Source of the DNA: an uncultured Eubacteriales bacterium
GTDB lineage: Bacteria; Bacillota; Clostridia; Oscillospirales; Ruminococcaceae
Length of the DNA stretch: 13,116 bases
Assembly (NCBI GenBank): GCA_900318545.1
Contig: ONLC01000026.1
Coordinates: forward strand, 1-13,116
Reading direction: 5' to 3'
Each line of letters starts with the position of its first letter. Position 1 is the first letter of the stretch. The translations under genes and the position numbers were made by a program. Below, in pieces: positions 7,154-13,116 of this stretch. The notes under the pieces were generated by a model, which had not been told where the DNA came from, ran no database searches, and saw only the letters and a program-made list of their open reading frames with translations.

Positions 7154-8018
7154 CCTTCGGACTTTTGAACAGCGATGCCACTGCCGAGCATATCTTATTT
7201 GCTATGTAAGGGTTATTCATAGTGTAGAGATGTATGCCGTCAACATCGTTGGCTATCAGGTCAACTATCTGTGATACCGCATAGGCTATGCCTGCATCAC
7301 GCATAGCGACAGGGTCATGCTCATACTTGTTCATAATGGTCATAAACCTTTTCGGCAGAGCCGCATGGCAGAGGGTAGTCATTCTGAGTATCTGTTTCTT
7401 GTTCACAACGGGCATAATGCCTGCCTCAATAGGAACGTTTATTCCTGCTATTGCGGTCTTCTCACGGAAGGAATAGAAGGTCTCATTATCAAAGAAGAGC
7501 TGAGTTATAAGGTGCGAGCAGCCTGCGTCTACCTTCTGCTTCAGATTTCTTATGTCTGAAACGCTGTCTGCACATTCGGGGTGAGTTTCGGGGTAGCAGG
7601 CACCTATCACGTTGAAGTCGCTGTTCTGCTTTATGAACTCCACAAGCTCATAAGCATAGCGGAAGTCGCCTGCGGGCTCTTCGCCCTCACGTCTGTCGCC
7701 TCTGAGAGCAAGCACGTTCTCGATGCCTGCCTCCTTCATAGCCGCTATCTGCCCGAGAGCCTGTTCCTTAGTGAGGTATATACACGGCAGGTGTGCTGCA
7801 GCTTCTATCCCATGCTTTTGCTTTATTGATGCACAGATATCAATAGTCGCATTTGAGCGGCTGCCGCCTGCACCGTAGGTAACGCTGATAAAGTCGGGCT
7901 TGGCCTCTCCGAGAGCCTCTATTGTGCTGTAGATAGTTTCAACAGGGGTATCGTCCTTGGGAGGGAAAACCTCAAAGGAAAGAGTGGTTTTTTTCTTAAA
8001 AAGTGTATCCAGCTTCAT
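7149..8018 (-). CDS. metF: 5,10-methylenetetrahydrofolate reductase
   Basis: FAD-dependent reduction of 5,10-methylene-THF to 5-methyl-THF, which feeds methyl groups to methionine synthesis; cytosolic. The 289 residues form the usual TIM barrel and match the single-domain bacterial enzyme (about 290-300). Family landmarks are present: FEVFPPK with E16 (the equivalent of E. coli E28), VTYGAGGS (residues 46-53), LALRGD with D108, THLITQLFFDN-like SHLITQLFFDN with Q173, EAGIMPV (residues 198-204) and HLYTMN (263-268). The start ATG at 8016-8018 is preceded by AGAGGA nine bases upstream. The gene has its own promoter at 8054-8082 with a leader of about 28 bases, so neither a SAM riboswitch nor a T-box fits upstream. 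No methionine synthase gene is adjacent. The MITE-like element abuts its stop codon. Confidence 0.95.
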   Translation of the reverse strand: MKLDTLFKKKTTLSFEVFPPKDDTPVETIYSTIEALGEAKPDFISVTYGAGGSRSNATIDICASIKQKHGIEAAAHLPCIYLTKEQALGQIAAMKEAGIENVLALRGDRREGEEPAGDFRYAYELVEFIKQNSDFNVIGACYPETHPECADSVSDIRNLKQKVDAGCSHLITQLFFDNETFYSFREKTAIAGINVPIEAGIMPVVNKKQILRMTTLCHAALPKRFMTIMNKYEHDPVAMRDAGIAYAVSQIVDLIANDVDGIHLYTMNNPYIANKICSAVASLFKSPKE

Positions 8019-8053
8019 TGGAATAAATCCTCTTTTCTGATAGGAATACCTGT

Positions 8054-8082
8054 ATTATAGCATATTCCCTCTGATTTGTAAA
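8054..8082 (-). promoter_or_regulatory. Sigma-A promoter of metF
   Basis: On the minus strand TTTACA (8077-8082), 17 bases, TATAAT (8054-8059). The promoter lies in the 75-base gap after the dipeptidase gene, with a run of seven G (plus strand) at 8083-8089 just upstream of -35. There is no terminator between the dipeptidase stop and this promoter, so readthrough from the dipeptidase gene is possible. Confidence 0.85.
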
Positions 8083-8093
8083 GGGGGGGACAG

Positions 8094-8747
8094 CTATTTT
8101 CTCAAATACTTTGAAGAGACAGGGAAGTCAAAATAAGTGTCGGGGAAGGGCTCATCTTCAAGGGTGAAGTGCCACCATTCGCAGTCTATGGGCTTAAATC
8201 CGTTTCTTACCATAGTTTTCTGCAAAAGCATTCTGTTCTGGTACTGCTCCTCGGTAACAGCCCTGCTGTCGGGGTGAGAAAGCTCGCTGAACAGGTCAAA
8301 GGGGCTGCCCATATCAAGCTCCTTTCCCGTTCTCATATCAAGGAGGGTAAGGTCAACTGTGCTTCCTCTGCTGTGTGTAGACTTGCTTGCTATATAGCCC
8401 TTCTGGAAAAGCTCCTGCTTTACAAGCTCGGGATAGAAATAGGGCTTCATGCGGATATCCTGATCTTCGATCCCCCAGAGGACAAAGTGCTTTACAGCTC
8501 TTGCGGGACGGTAGGTGTCAAATATCTTCATTCTGCAGCCCTTTACGTTGAGCTCATTCGCTGCCGATTTGAGAGCTCTTGCCATCTCGATGGTTGAGAG
8601 AGCACAGGGCTCCTCGTAGCCGTCGATGCGATCGCCAATAAAGTTGTAGGTCGAGTAATAGCGTATCTCCTGAATTATGCCCGGAACATAGTCTGCGAGA
8701 ACTACAAAGCCCGAAGGGTCGAGCTCGGGAGTTTTGATGTGTACCAT
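8094..8747 (-). CDS. D-Ala-D-Ala dipeptidase, VanX/DdpX family (M15D)
   Basis: A 217-residue zinc dipeptidase that should cleave D-alanyl-D-alanine. The active-site set of the family is intact: R80 in DTYRP, zinc ligands H125 and D132 in the STHSRGSTVDLTL segment, catalytic E190 and zinc ligand H193 in EWWHF, and the DMGSPFD segment (145-151). Length matches the VanX/DdpX family (about 190-220). No signal peptide is present, so it acts in the cytosol. In VanX the role is glycopeptide resistance, while DdpX is thought to let cells use D-Ala-D-Ala. There is no vanH, vanA/B-type ligase or vanRS nearby, so a housekeeping role in wall turnover or nutrient use is more likely than resistance; this is inference. 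The ATG at 8745-8747 has AAGG six bases upstream and its own promoter. It may be cotranscribed with metF. Confidence 0.93.
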   Translation of the reverse strand: MVHIKTPELDPSGFVVLADYVPGIIQEIRYYSTYNFIGDRIDGYEEPCALSTIEMARALKSAANELNVKGCRMKIFDTYRPARAVKHFVLWGIEDQDIRMKPYFYPELVKQELFQKGYIASKSTHSRGSTVDLTLLDMRTGKELDMGSPFDLFSELSHPDSRAVTEEQYQNRMLLQKTMVRNGFKPIDCEWWHFTLEDEPFPDTYFDFPVSSKYLRK

Positions 8748-8785
8748 AGTAAACCTTCTTTCTGCTGCTGAATATCTTTATAAAA

Positions 8786-8814
8786 AGTATAGCACAAAAA
8801 GAATATTTTTGCAA
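8786..8814 (-). promoter_or_regulatory. Sigma-A promoter of the dipeptidase gene
   Basis: On the minus strand TTGCAA (8809-8814), 17 bases, TATACT (8786-8791), giving a leader of about 30 bases before the ATG at 8747. Confidence 0.78.
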
Positions 8815-8826
8815 GGTACATTTTCA

Positions 8827-8860
8827 CGAACAGAAAAAAAGCCCCGACTAAGTCTGTTCG
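8827..8860. repeat. 8-bp inverted repeat in the divergent intergenic region
   Basis: CGAACAGA (8827-8834) and TCTGTTCG (8853-8860) form a perfect inverted repeat with an 18-base loop, upstream of both divergent promoters. It may be an operator or an RNA hairpin. A looser pair, ATTCCG (8904-8909) and CGGAAT (8936-8941), lies further right. The rest of the 297-base gap (8748-9044) holds only the two promoters; no small gene is convincing. Confidence 0.35.
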
Positions 8861-8975
8861 GCACTGTTAAGGCAGGAATGACCGTATGTTGTCAAAAGGG
8901 GAGATTCCGAAATGAACTTTTTTGTTGTAAATATACGGAATTTGCGTAAAAAGGGCGAAAAACGGCTGGCTTTGG

Positions 8976-9004
8976 TTGACATCGGTTTTTATTTAGAGTA
9001 TAAT
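8976..9004 (+). promoter_or_regulatory. Perfect consensus sigma-A promoter of the condensation/ACP/ligase operon
   Basis: TTGACA (8976-8981), exactly 17 bases, TATAAT (8999-9004): both hexamers match the consensus fully. Transcription should start near 9011, leaving a leader of about 34 bases. A small stem, CCGT (9009-9012) with ACGG (9019-9022), extendable with AA/TT and one wobble pair, sits right at the predicted transcription start and could be a repressor site or a 5' stabilising hairpin. Such a strong promoter usually needs a repressor or serves a constitutively high-level function. Confidence 0.92.
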
Positions 9005-9044
9005 AAAGCCGTAAAATCACGGTTTGAGACGTATAGGGGGAAAA

Positions 9045-10430
9045 ATGTCAGAAAAATATTTGCTTACAGCAGCCCAGAATATGCATTATCAGTGGATAAG
9101 GAGCTATAAAACTCAGCAGGTAGCAGGACTCAGTATAGTGGCTGCGTTCAGGTTCGAGCTTGATTTTGAGATACTCAGAAAGTGTCTCAGGCTGGAGACC
9201 GAGCGTTACGGCTGCCTGAGGCTGCGTTTTACAAAGCCCGATAAAAACGGAGCTATAAAGCAGTACCTTTCCGAGCCCTTTGATGCTGAGCAGGGACTGA
9301 GAGACCTGTCGGACATGAGCCTTGAAGATGCTGATGCAGTAATGCAGAAATGGGCTTACGAGACCTTTGATGGTGACGATATACCGATGTGCGAATTCCG
9401 CCTTGTGCAGCTGCCGGACGGCTACAGGGGCTTTTTTGCTCACATAGACCACAGGCTTATCGACTCGGTGGGTGTAGCTGTTATGGTGGGAGATATACTT
9501 CAGCTTTACGGCTATTATGCCTTTGATACCGAGTATCCTGCCGATCTTGCCGATTATGAAACAGTGCTTCAGTCTGACCTTAAAAAGGCTGCAAATCCGA
9601 AAAGACTTGCAAAGGCAAAGAAGCTATGGGACGAGGATCTTGATCTGAACGGCGAACCCCTTTATTCCGATATACAGGGACCCTCGGTGCTGGAGAAGGC
9701 GAGAAAGCGTCATAAAAATCCGAAGCTGCGTGCTGCGGATATTGAACGCAAGAAGCTGTTCGTGGCTGTAAAGGACTACAGGCTCGAGGCTGACAGTGCA
9801 AGGCGTGTGATAGACTTCTGCATGGAAAAGCAGGTATCACCGACAAATCTTCTGCTGCTGGTGCTGAGGACGTACCTCTCCAAGGTGAATAACGGTCAGG
9901 AGGACATAACGATAGAAAACTTTATCTCCCGACGCTCCGCTATGGACGAGCAGACCTCGGGCGGAAGCAGAACTATATGCTTCCCGTGCAGAACGGTGAT
10001 TTCGGGAGATACGACCTTTATAGATGCCGCAAGGAAGATTCAGAACCTGCAAAACCGCATTTATATGAACGGCGGCTACGACCCCGAGCTTATCAGATCT
10101 GAGATGAAACGCCGCTACAACACTCCTGATGATACGACCTATGTGAGCTGCTATCTTACATATCAGCCGCCGCTGCCGCTGCCTGCTGCACCTGCACTGA
10201 AAAAAGTGCCTCTGCACGTAAAATGGTTTGCAAACGGTGCCGCTACAAAGAAGATGTATCTCACAGTTTCACACCTTAATGACGGAAGGCTCAACTTCTC
10301 ATACCATTACCAGACGGTATGTCTTGAAGAGAAGGATATGGAAGTGCTTTATTACTATATGATGCGTATTATGTTCAGAGGCATAGAGAAGCCGAGCCGC
10401 ACTCTTGCTGAGATAATGGATATGGTTTAA
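9045..10430 (+). CDS. Stand-alone condensation-domain-like acyltransferase
   Basis: A 461-residue protein of the condensation/CoA-dependent acyltransferase fold. The key evidence is FAHIDHRLIDSVG at residues 131-143: it aligns with the HHxxxDG active site of NRPS condensation domains, with catalytic His H136 and structural Asp D140 kept, the first His replaced by D135 and the Gly by S141. Other family features are the N-terminal Q-x-W helix with the first strand (residues 11-62, ending RYGCLRLRF) and the segment ENFISRRSAMDEQTSGG (291-307) that resembles the conserved loop before the second half of the fold. The expected reaction is transfer of an acyl group from a carrier protein to an amine or alcohol. 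I chose ATG 9045 (GGGGG closely upstream) over the TTG at 9024, since the extra seven residues have no support. First gene of a three-gene operon, 19 bases ahead of the ACP gene. The substrate is unknown; alternatives within the fold include wax-ester or PapA5-like acyltransferases. Confidence 0.82.
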   Translation: MSEKYLLTAAQNMHYQWIRSYKTQQVAGLSIVAAFRFELDFEILRKCLRLETERYGCLRLRFTKPDKNGAIKQYLSEPFDAEQGLRDLSDMSLEDADAVMQKWAYETFDGDDIPMCEFRLVQLPDGYRGFFAHIDHRLIDSVGVAVMVGDILQLYGYYAFDTEYPADLADYETVLQSDLKKAANPKRLAKAKKLWDEDLDLNGEPLYSDIQGPSVLEKARKRHKNPKLRAADIERKKLFVAVKDYRLEADSARRVIDFCMEKQVSPTNLLLLVLRTYLSKVNNGQEDITIENFISRRSAMDEQTSGGSRTICFPCRTVISGDTTFIDAARKIQNLQNRIYMNGGYDPELIRSEMKRRYNTPDDTTYVSCYLTYQPPLPLPAAPALKKVPLHVKWFANGAATKKMYLTVSHLNDGRLNFSYHYQTVCLEEKDMEVLYYYMMRIMFRGIEKPSRTLAEIMDMV

Positions 10431-10449
10431 GAGCGAAAGGAGTATTATT

Positions 10450-10689
10450 ATGGAAGAAAAATTCAAGGAACTGGTTTCAAATTACTGCACACTGGCTGCT
10501 GAGGACATCAAGGACGATATGAGCTTCAGAGAGGACCTTGGGTTCAGCTCGCTTGACCTTATGACATTTTTGGGTGACCTCGAGGACGAGTTCGACATAG
10601 AGTTTGAGCTTGGTGATGACGAGCAGAAGCTCTCTAATATGCGTACTGTAGGTGACGCTATTGAGTTTCTTAAAGACAACATTGGCTGA
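10450..10689 (+). CDS. Acyl carrier protein
   Basis: A 79-residue, strongly acidic four-helix carrier protein. The DLGFSSLDLMTF segment carries the attachment serine for 4'-phosphopantetheine (S34, in the SSLDL version of the DSLD motif), and the C-terminal half (TVGDAIEFLKDN) is the usual last helix. It would hold an acyl group as a thioester on its phosphopantetheine arm. AAAGGAG lies seven bases before the ATG. Placement between a condensation-type acyltransferase and an acyl ligase, and the absence of fab genes, argue that this is a dedicated carrier for this pathway rather than the housekeeping fatty-acid ACP. No phosphopantetheinyl transferase gene is in the window; it must be supplied elsewhere. 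Confidence 0.92.
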   Translation: MEEKFKELVSNYCTLAAEDIKDDMSFREDLGFSSLDLMTFLGDLEDEFDIEFELGDDEQKLSNMRTVGDAIEFLKDNIG

Positions 10690-10703
10690 TCGGGGGAGAG
10701 AAT

Positions 10704-12236
10704 ATGAAAAAAACTATACGTTCACTCTGGGATAAGGCAGAGAGCTCCTTTTCCACAGCACCTGCTGTACGCTGGCTCGATAAGGGCAGTATAGCCGAGA
10801 AAAGCTATGGAAAGCTCGGAGAGAAGATAACCGCTGTAAGAAAGGGCATACTTGCCGAGGGATTTTCGGGAAAGCATATTGCACTGCTGGGTGTGAGTTC
10901 AGTTGAATGGGTAGGGGCTTATTTCGGCTCTATCACAGGAAAGAACACCGTTATCCCGATAGATGCAGCCCTTGCACACGAGGATATAATAGACCTTCTC
11001 AACCGTTCAAACACTGAGGCTCTTTTCATTGACCCGAAGTTTGCGGCACTGGTTGAGCCTATAAAGAAGAGCTGCCCGAATGTAAAGCAGTTCTGGACAC
11101 TTGCCGGGGAAGCCGCAGAGGGCACTGAGAGCATTGAGGATCTCTGTAAAGCAGGTGAGGGCGGAGCAGACAGCGAAGGCCCTGAGGAAGATGACGTTGC
11201 AATGATAATCTATACCTCAGGAACTACGGGCAAGAGCAAGGGTGTAATGCTGCTGCAGAAGAACCTGTATTCAAATGTTGAGGCTCTCTCTATCGGTCCG
11301 AAACCCGGCGTTGTATTTATGAGTGTTCTTCCCGTACATCATGCTTACTGCCTTGTAATGGACTGGCTGCAGGGCTTCCAGATGGGTGCTGTTATCTGCA
11401 TTAATGATTCGCTTATGCATCTTGTAAAGAATTTATCGGTATTTAAGCCCCATGTAATGCTTATGGTTCCCCTTATGCTTGAGACTATCTACAAGCGTAT
11501 GAGAGTAGCAGCTTCTAAAATGAGCCCCGAGGAGGTCAGAGAAAAGGTGTTCGGAGGCAGGCTCAAGAGAGTTTACACGGGCGGTGCTCACCTTGATCCG
11601 TTCTATATTGATGAGTTTGCAAAGTACGGAGTTCTCGTTCTTGAGGGCTACGGAATGAGCGAATGCTCACCTGTTATCAGCACAAATACCGAGGGCTGCT
11701 ATAAGGCAGGCTCTATAGGAAAGCCGCTTCCGAACGTTGAGATTAAGTTTGAAAACGGCGAAATACTTGTCCGCAGCACCAGCGTTATGACAGGCTACTA
11801 CAATATGGACAAGGAGACCGAGGAAGCCCTCAAGGACGGCTGGCTTCACACAGGTGATAAGGGCTATATGGACGAGGACGGCTTCCTGTATATAAACGGA
11901 AGAGTAAAGAATCTTATCATTCTTTCAAACGGTGAGAATATCTCTCCCGAGGAGATTGAAACCAAAATATCGCTTGCTCCGATAGTCAGCGAGGTTGTTA
12001 TCACAGGTGAAAATAATGCACTGACAGCACGAATCTTCCCTGAGGCAGAGATAGCATCAAAAATGACTGAGGAGGAGCTCCGTGAGGCACTGCAGAAGGT
12101 GCTTGATGACTATAACAAGGATCAGCCGACCTACCGTCAGCTGGTGAAGCTTGTGATCAGAAAGAATCCGTTTATTAAGACCTCCACAAGGAAAATAATC
12201 CGTGATAAGGTCGAGCTTGATGTAGAAAAAGCATAA
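10704..12236 (+). CDS. AMP-forming acyl-CoA/acyl-ACP ligase
   Basis: A 510-residue adenylate-forming enzyme (ANL superfamily): activates a carboxylic acid with ATP to an acyl-adenylate, then transfers it to a thiol. The core motifs are all present: YTSGTTGKSKGV from Y170 (phosphate-binding loop), EGYGMSE (314-320), HTGD with D385, the hinge INGRVKNLI with R400, and KTSTRKIIR with K497 as the likely catalytic lysine. The length is shorter than typical long-chain acyl-CoA synthetases, and it lacks fused carrier domains. Given the ACP gene 14 bases upstream, the natural thiol acceptor may be holo-ACP, making it an acyl-ACP synthetase, but CoA cannot be excluded. The ribosome binding site GGGGGAG is five bases before the ATG. 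I cannot read the substrate from the pocket by eye; overall similarity is to fatty-acid ligases rather than amino-acid adenylation domains. It ends the operon, before a terminator. Confidence 0.9.
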   Translation: MKKTIRSLWDKAESSFSTAPAVRWLDKGSIAEKSYGKLGEKITAVRKGILAEGFSGKHIALLGVSSVEWVGAYFGSITGKNTVIPIDAALAHEDIIDLLNRSNTEALFIDPKFAALVEPIKKSCPNVKQFWTLAGEAAEGTESIEDLCKAGEGGADSEGPEEDDVAMIIYTSGTTGKSKGVMLLQKNLYSNVEALSIGPKPGVVFMSVLPVHHAYCLVMDWLQGFQMGAVICINDSLMHLVKNLSVFKPHVMLMVPLMLETIYKRMRVAASKMSPEEVREKVFGGRLKRVYTGGAHLDPFYIDEFAKYGVLVLEGYGMSECSPVISTNTEGCYKAGSIGKPLPNVEIKFENGEILVRSTSVMTGYYNMDKETEEALKDGWLHTGDKGYMDEDGFLYINGRVKNLIILSNGENISPEEIETKISLAPIVSEVVITGENNALTARIFPEAEIASKMTEEELREALQKVLDDYNKDQPTYRQLVKLVIRKNPFIKTSTRKIIRDKVELDVEKA

Positions 12237-12238
12237 TT

Positions 12239-12270
12239 AAAGTCCGCAGATACGCTCTGCGGACTTTTCT
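12239..12270 (+). terminator. Intrinsic terminator of the condensation/ACP/ligase operon
   Basis: AAAGTCCGCAGA-type stem: AGTCCGCAGA (12241-12250) pairs perfectly with TCTGCGGACT (12256-12265) over a 5-base loop, extended by AA/TT to 12 bp and followed by TTTCT. It lies between convergent genes and may also stop aguB transcripts on the other strand, where the stem is followed by TTTAATT. Confidence 0.9.
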
Positions 12271-12275
12271 GATCA

Positions 12276-13116
12276 TTATTCTGATATTATACCGTAGCAT
12301 TCGGGTCTGCGGTCACGGAAGAGCCCCCATTCAAGCCTTGCCTTGTCAGCTTGTTCAAGGTCGAGCTTTGCCGTAATTACGCAGTCGCCCGATCTCTCTG
12401 CCTGACTTATCAGCTCACCTGTCTCATCTGTGATAAATGACGAGCCGTAAAACCTTAGGGCTGATTTCTGACCGCCGTTTTCATCGCAGGGCTCAACAGC
12501 TTCAAGACCATAGCGGTTTGCAGCTATCACAGGTACTACATTTGCAGCAGCGTGCCCCTGCATTGTTCTTCTCCAGTGAGGCATACTGTCAGTGTCGAGG
12601 ATAGGCTCAGAGCCGATAGCTGTCGGATAGAGGAGGAGCTGTGCTCCCATTATTGCCATAGCTCTTGCAGCCTCGGGGAACCACTGATCCCAGCAGATGC
12701 CCACGCCTATCCGCCCGAAGCGAGTCTCCCAGACCTTAAAGCCTGTGTTTCCCGGAGTGAAGTAGAACTTTTCCTGATAGTAGTGGTCATCGGGGATATG
12801 AGTTTTTCTGTAGACACCGAGCAGGCTTCCGTTGGCATCAATGACGGCAACCGAATTGTAGAGTACATTTCCGTCACGCTCGTAAAAGCTTATCGGAAGC
12901 ACCGCCTGCAGCTCTTTGGCAAGCTTTATGAAGTGCTGTACAGCGTCATTCTCCGAGACAGGCTTTGCGAATGCATAATACTCATACCTGCGCTCCTGAC
13001 AGAAATACTGCCTTTCAAAAAGCTCGGGCAGAAGAATTATCTGTGCTCCTTTCTCGGCAGCCGAACGAACAAGGCTGTCGGCGTGCTGTATATTTTCCTG
13101 AACATCTCTGCCGCAG
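12276..13116 (-). CDS. aguB: N-carbamoylputrescine amidase, 5'-truncated by window edge
   Basis: Carbon-nitrogen hydrolase (nitrilase superfamily) that converts N-carbamoylputrescine to putrescine, CO2 and ammonia: the last step of the agmatine deiminase route from arginine to putrescine. The window shows 279 residues and the stop (TAA at 12276-12278). The frame stays open through 13116, where it begins CGRDVQENI, so about 10-15 residues (the ATQMxC strand) are outside. The Glu-Lys-Cys triad is intact: E31 in LLPELFE, K104 in YRKTHIPD and C141 in GICWDQWFPE (numbers of the visible fragment). The AguB-specific stretches YFCQ, YQEKFYFTPGNTGFKVW and WGLFRDRRPECY identify the subfamily. The GTG at 12902 is internal (Val 72), not a start. 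Neighbouring aguA (agmatine deiminase) would be expected upstream, beyond the window. Confidence 0.95.
   Translation of the reverse strand, partial: CGRDVQENIQHADSLVRSAAEKGAQIILLPELFERQYFCQERRYEYYAFAKPVSENDAVQHFIKLAKELQAVLPISFYERDGNVLYNSVAVIDANGSLLGVYRKTHIPDDHYYQEKFYFTPGNTGFKVWETRFGRIGVGICWDQWFPEAARAMAIMGAQLLLYPTAIGSEPILDTDSMPHWRRTMQGHAAANVVPVIAANRYGLEAVEPCDENGGQKSALRFYGSSFITDETGELISQAERSGDCVITAKLDLEQADKARLEWGLFRDRRPECYGIISE

Noticed and set aside
8019..8053. SAM riboswitch or T-box leader for metF
   Set aside because: The predicted leader is only about 28 bases, too short for either element.
8912..9109. Small plus-strand open frame (65 codons) ahead of the condensation gene
   Set aside because: It spans the perfect promoter at 8976-9004 and overlaps the start of the real gene. 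No ribosome binding site is clear.
10704..12236. NRPS adenylation domain for an amino acid
   Set aside because: It is a stand-alone enzyme whose overall motifs resemble fatty-acid ligases more than amino-acid adenylation domains. The amino-acid-binding Asp cannot be placed with confidence by eye.
12276..12902. Complete 208-residue amidase starting at the GTG at 12902
   Set aside because: The frame stays open to the window edge, and the upstream part contains the catalytic Glu (LLPELFE) required by the family. The GTG is an internal valine.

Overview
The window looks like chromosome of a low-to-mid GC Gram-positive gut Clostridium-class bacterium, most likely Ruminococcus or a close relative. 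I infer this from the strong GGAGG-type ribosome binding sites, the textbook sigma-A promoters (five with exactly 17-base spacers), the Cys-type cytidine deaminase, and a LacI-like sensor fused to signalling domains. The genus is an inference from style, not a database result.

Layout from left to right. Positions 1-2306 (minus strand) hold two tandem genes for soluble, Lys/Glu-rich proteins of unknown function. Their N-termini align, so they are probably paralogues. The upstream one seems to have lost its first 17 codons through a one-base length change in an A7 run. Positions 2373-3349 (minus) hold a probable tetR-cdd operon: a TetR-type regulator followed by cytidine deaminase. Diverging from it, 3585-6932 (plus) encodes an 1115-residue protein that joins a LacI-type ligand-binding domain, a GAF-like linker, an apparently catalytic EAL cyclic-di-GMP phosphodiesterase and a C-terminal beta-solenoid. 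Its promoter carries a perfect 15-base palindrome between -35 and -10. A terminator and a 174-bp element with 17-bp terminal inverted repeats (MITE-like) follow and abut the stop codon of metF.

Positions 7149-8747 (minus) hold metF (methylenetetrahydrofolate reductase) and a VanX/DdpX-type D-Ala-D-Ala dipeptidase, each with its own promoter. Diverging from the dipeptidase, a perfect consensus promoter (TTGACA, 17 bases, TATAAT) drives a compact three-gene operon at 9045-12236. It encodes a stand-alone condensation-fold acyltransferase, an acyl carrier protein and an AMP-forming acyl ligase, and ends at a strong terminator. These three parts are sufficient in principle to activate a carboxylic acid, load it on a carrier and transfer it to an acceptor, so this is a candidate small-molecule or lipid-modifying pathway. 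The right edge holds most of an N-carbamoylputrescine amidase gene (aguB, minus strand), whose first few codons lie outside.

The two most interesting items are the LacI-EAL-solenoid fusion protein and the condensation/ACP/ligase operon. The frameshifted paralogue and the MITE-like element are also worth checking. I saw no tRNA, rRNA, CRISPR array, riboswitch, transposase or phage gene.
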